Below, in pieces: positions 49,750 through 50,202 of a stretch of 50,202 bases of DNA. The stretch spans positions 1 through 50,202 of the forward strand of contig JARLIS010000035.1 of NCBI GenBank assembly GCA_031291615.1, read 5' to 3'. A model generated the notes under the pieces. It saw only the letters and a program-made list of their open reading frames with translations, did no database searches and had not been told where the DNA came from. The position numbers and the translations under genes were made by a program. Position 1 is the stretch's first letter; the number at the start of each line of letters is the position of its first letter. Source of the stretch: Parvibaculum sp. (GTDB taxonomy: Bacteria; Pseudomonadota; Alphaproteobacteria; Parvibaculales; Parvibaculaceae).

Positions 49750-50202
49750 TTACTGCCGCAGCACCAGCCGGTCGCCCTTGACCTCGATGCTGCCGATCCG
49801 GTTGAGGAAGCTCATGCCGAGCAGCGACATGCCGCTATTGCCCCGCGAGACGGAGGCCTGCACATCGTTGACCGCTATGTCGCCGATCTTGATTTCGCCC
49901 AGCGTCACCCGGGCGCCCATGGTGACGCCGTTGGCGGTCTGATAGGGCATCGTATAGGCGAGCTTGTCGAGGTCGATGCCGAGCCGCCGCGCATCCTCGG
50001 TCGAAATGGCGACGTCGCTCGCGCCCGTATCCACGAGGAAATCGACCACCGTGCCGTTGACGAGGGCGTTGACGTGGAAATGGCCGGTGGCGTTTCGCGT
50101 CAGATAGACGGTGCCCGCCGCCACCTGCTGCGGCGCCGAGGGCACGAGCCCGGCCGCGACCCGTCCGCCGAGGCCTTTCCCGAGGTCCATGAAATCGTCT
50201 TT
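49750..50202 (-). CDS. Retropepsin-like aspartic protease (TIGR02281-type), 5' end outside window
   Basis: About 150 residues visible; the frame is open to the window edge, and an ATG at 50190 is the first seen. The domain begins YLTRNATGHFHVNALVNG and has the catalytic triad VDFLVDTGASDVAIS (DTGAS), the flap YQTANGVTMGARVTLGEI and the second-half hydrophobic-Gly LLGMSFLNRIG. These single-domain clan AA proteases work as dimers and usually carry an N-terminal membrane helix, which would lie beyond the edge. Target unknown. Confidence 0.85.
   Translation of the reverse strand, partial: KDDFMDLGKGLGGRVAAGLVPSAPQQVAAGTVYLTRNATGHFHVNALVNGTVVDFLVDTGASDVAISTEDARRLGIDLDKLAYTMPYQTANGVTMGARVTLGEIKIGDIAVNDVQASVSRGNSGMSLLGMSFLNRIGSIEVKGDRLVLRQ

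Noticed and set aside
1..50202. Search for tRNA, rRNA, CRISPR arrays, insertion sequences and att sites
   Set aside because: No cloverleaf-like runs, regularly spaced direct repeats, transposase frames or integrase genes were seen by eye; a weak RNA gene could still be missed without a covariance search.

Overview
The window is a GC-rich chromosomal segment with dense genes, many ATGA stop/start overlaps and strong GGAGG-type ribosome binding sites. Gene content points to an alphaproteobacterium: Rhizobiales-type PepN and TadG, ArsR/SRPBCC operons, DUF1302/DUF1329 proteins, many acyl-CoA and oxygenase genes, and an intergenic palindrome of the kind common in Rhizobiales. A Parvibaculum-like hydrocarbon or xenobiotic degrader is my best guess, but this is inference from gene content. 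I saw no tRNA, rRNA, CRISPR array, transposase, prophage or plasmid gene.

Layout. 1-3.6 kb: the end of a membrane protein gene, a metal-resistance-type membrane protein, then an FAD oxidase and a glutamine-synthetase-like ligase that resemble the PuuB/PuuA gamma-glutamyl-amine pair. 3.7-11.8 kb: a TadG-like vWA protein, PepN followed by an orphan PAS histidine kinase, a GNAT acetyltransferase, an FMN reductase and one unknown. 11.8-16.8 kb: an RND efflux permease and its lipoprotein adaptor, divergent from a MarR regulator, with a palindromic operator between them. 16.8-19.6 kb: a five-gene minus-strand operon ArsR - SRPBCC - SRPBCC - YceI - GST with its own operator. 19.9-24.6 kb: two adjacent acyl-CoA dehydrogenases, an MltF-like lytic transglycosylase and an OmpW-type porin. 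24.7-28.6 kb: a Baeyer-Villiger-type monooxygenase, an AraC regulator, a tandem SnoaL-like protein and two very small proteins.

28.7-34.0 kb: a TetR regulator divergent from a compact operon of acyl-CoA ligase, SCP2-type thiolase, two MaoC-fold subunits and a short-chain dehydrogenase. This is a beta-oxidation-like module in which the hydratase appears split into an inactive and an active subunit.

34.0-45.2 kb: a catabolic island made of a Rieske oxygenase with glutamate in the usual aspartate bridging position, a LuxR-type regulator, a class III aminotransferase, DUF1302 and DUF1329 envelope proteins, an MFS transporter, an amidase and an aldehyde dehydrogenase. The main observation of this annotation is a 19-bp dyad, roughly CTAKCC-N6-GGCYATA, found once in front of each of five genes here (Rieske, aminotransferase/luxR, DUF1302, amidase, aldehyde dehydrogenase), 56-102 nt before the start codons. 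The genes are spread over 10 kb and both strands. I infer a single regulon, most likely under the LuxR-type protein encoded in it.

45.2-50.2 kb: DusA; a three-gene operon led by an ArsR-ArsC fusion whose repressor half has no cysteine and whose promoter carries two ArsR-type operators and probably yields a leaderless mRNA; phosphomannomutase/phosphoglucomutase; a nested palindromic repeat; and a retropepsin-like protease cut by the window end.
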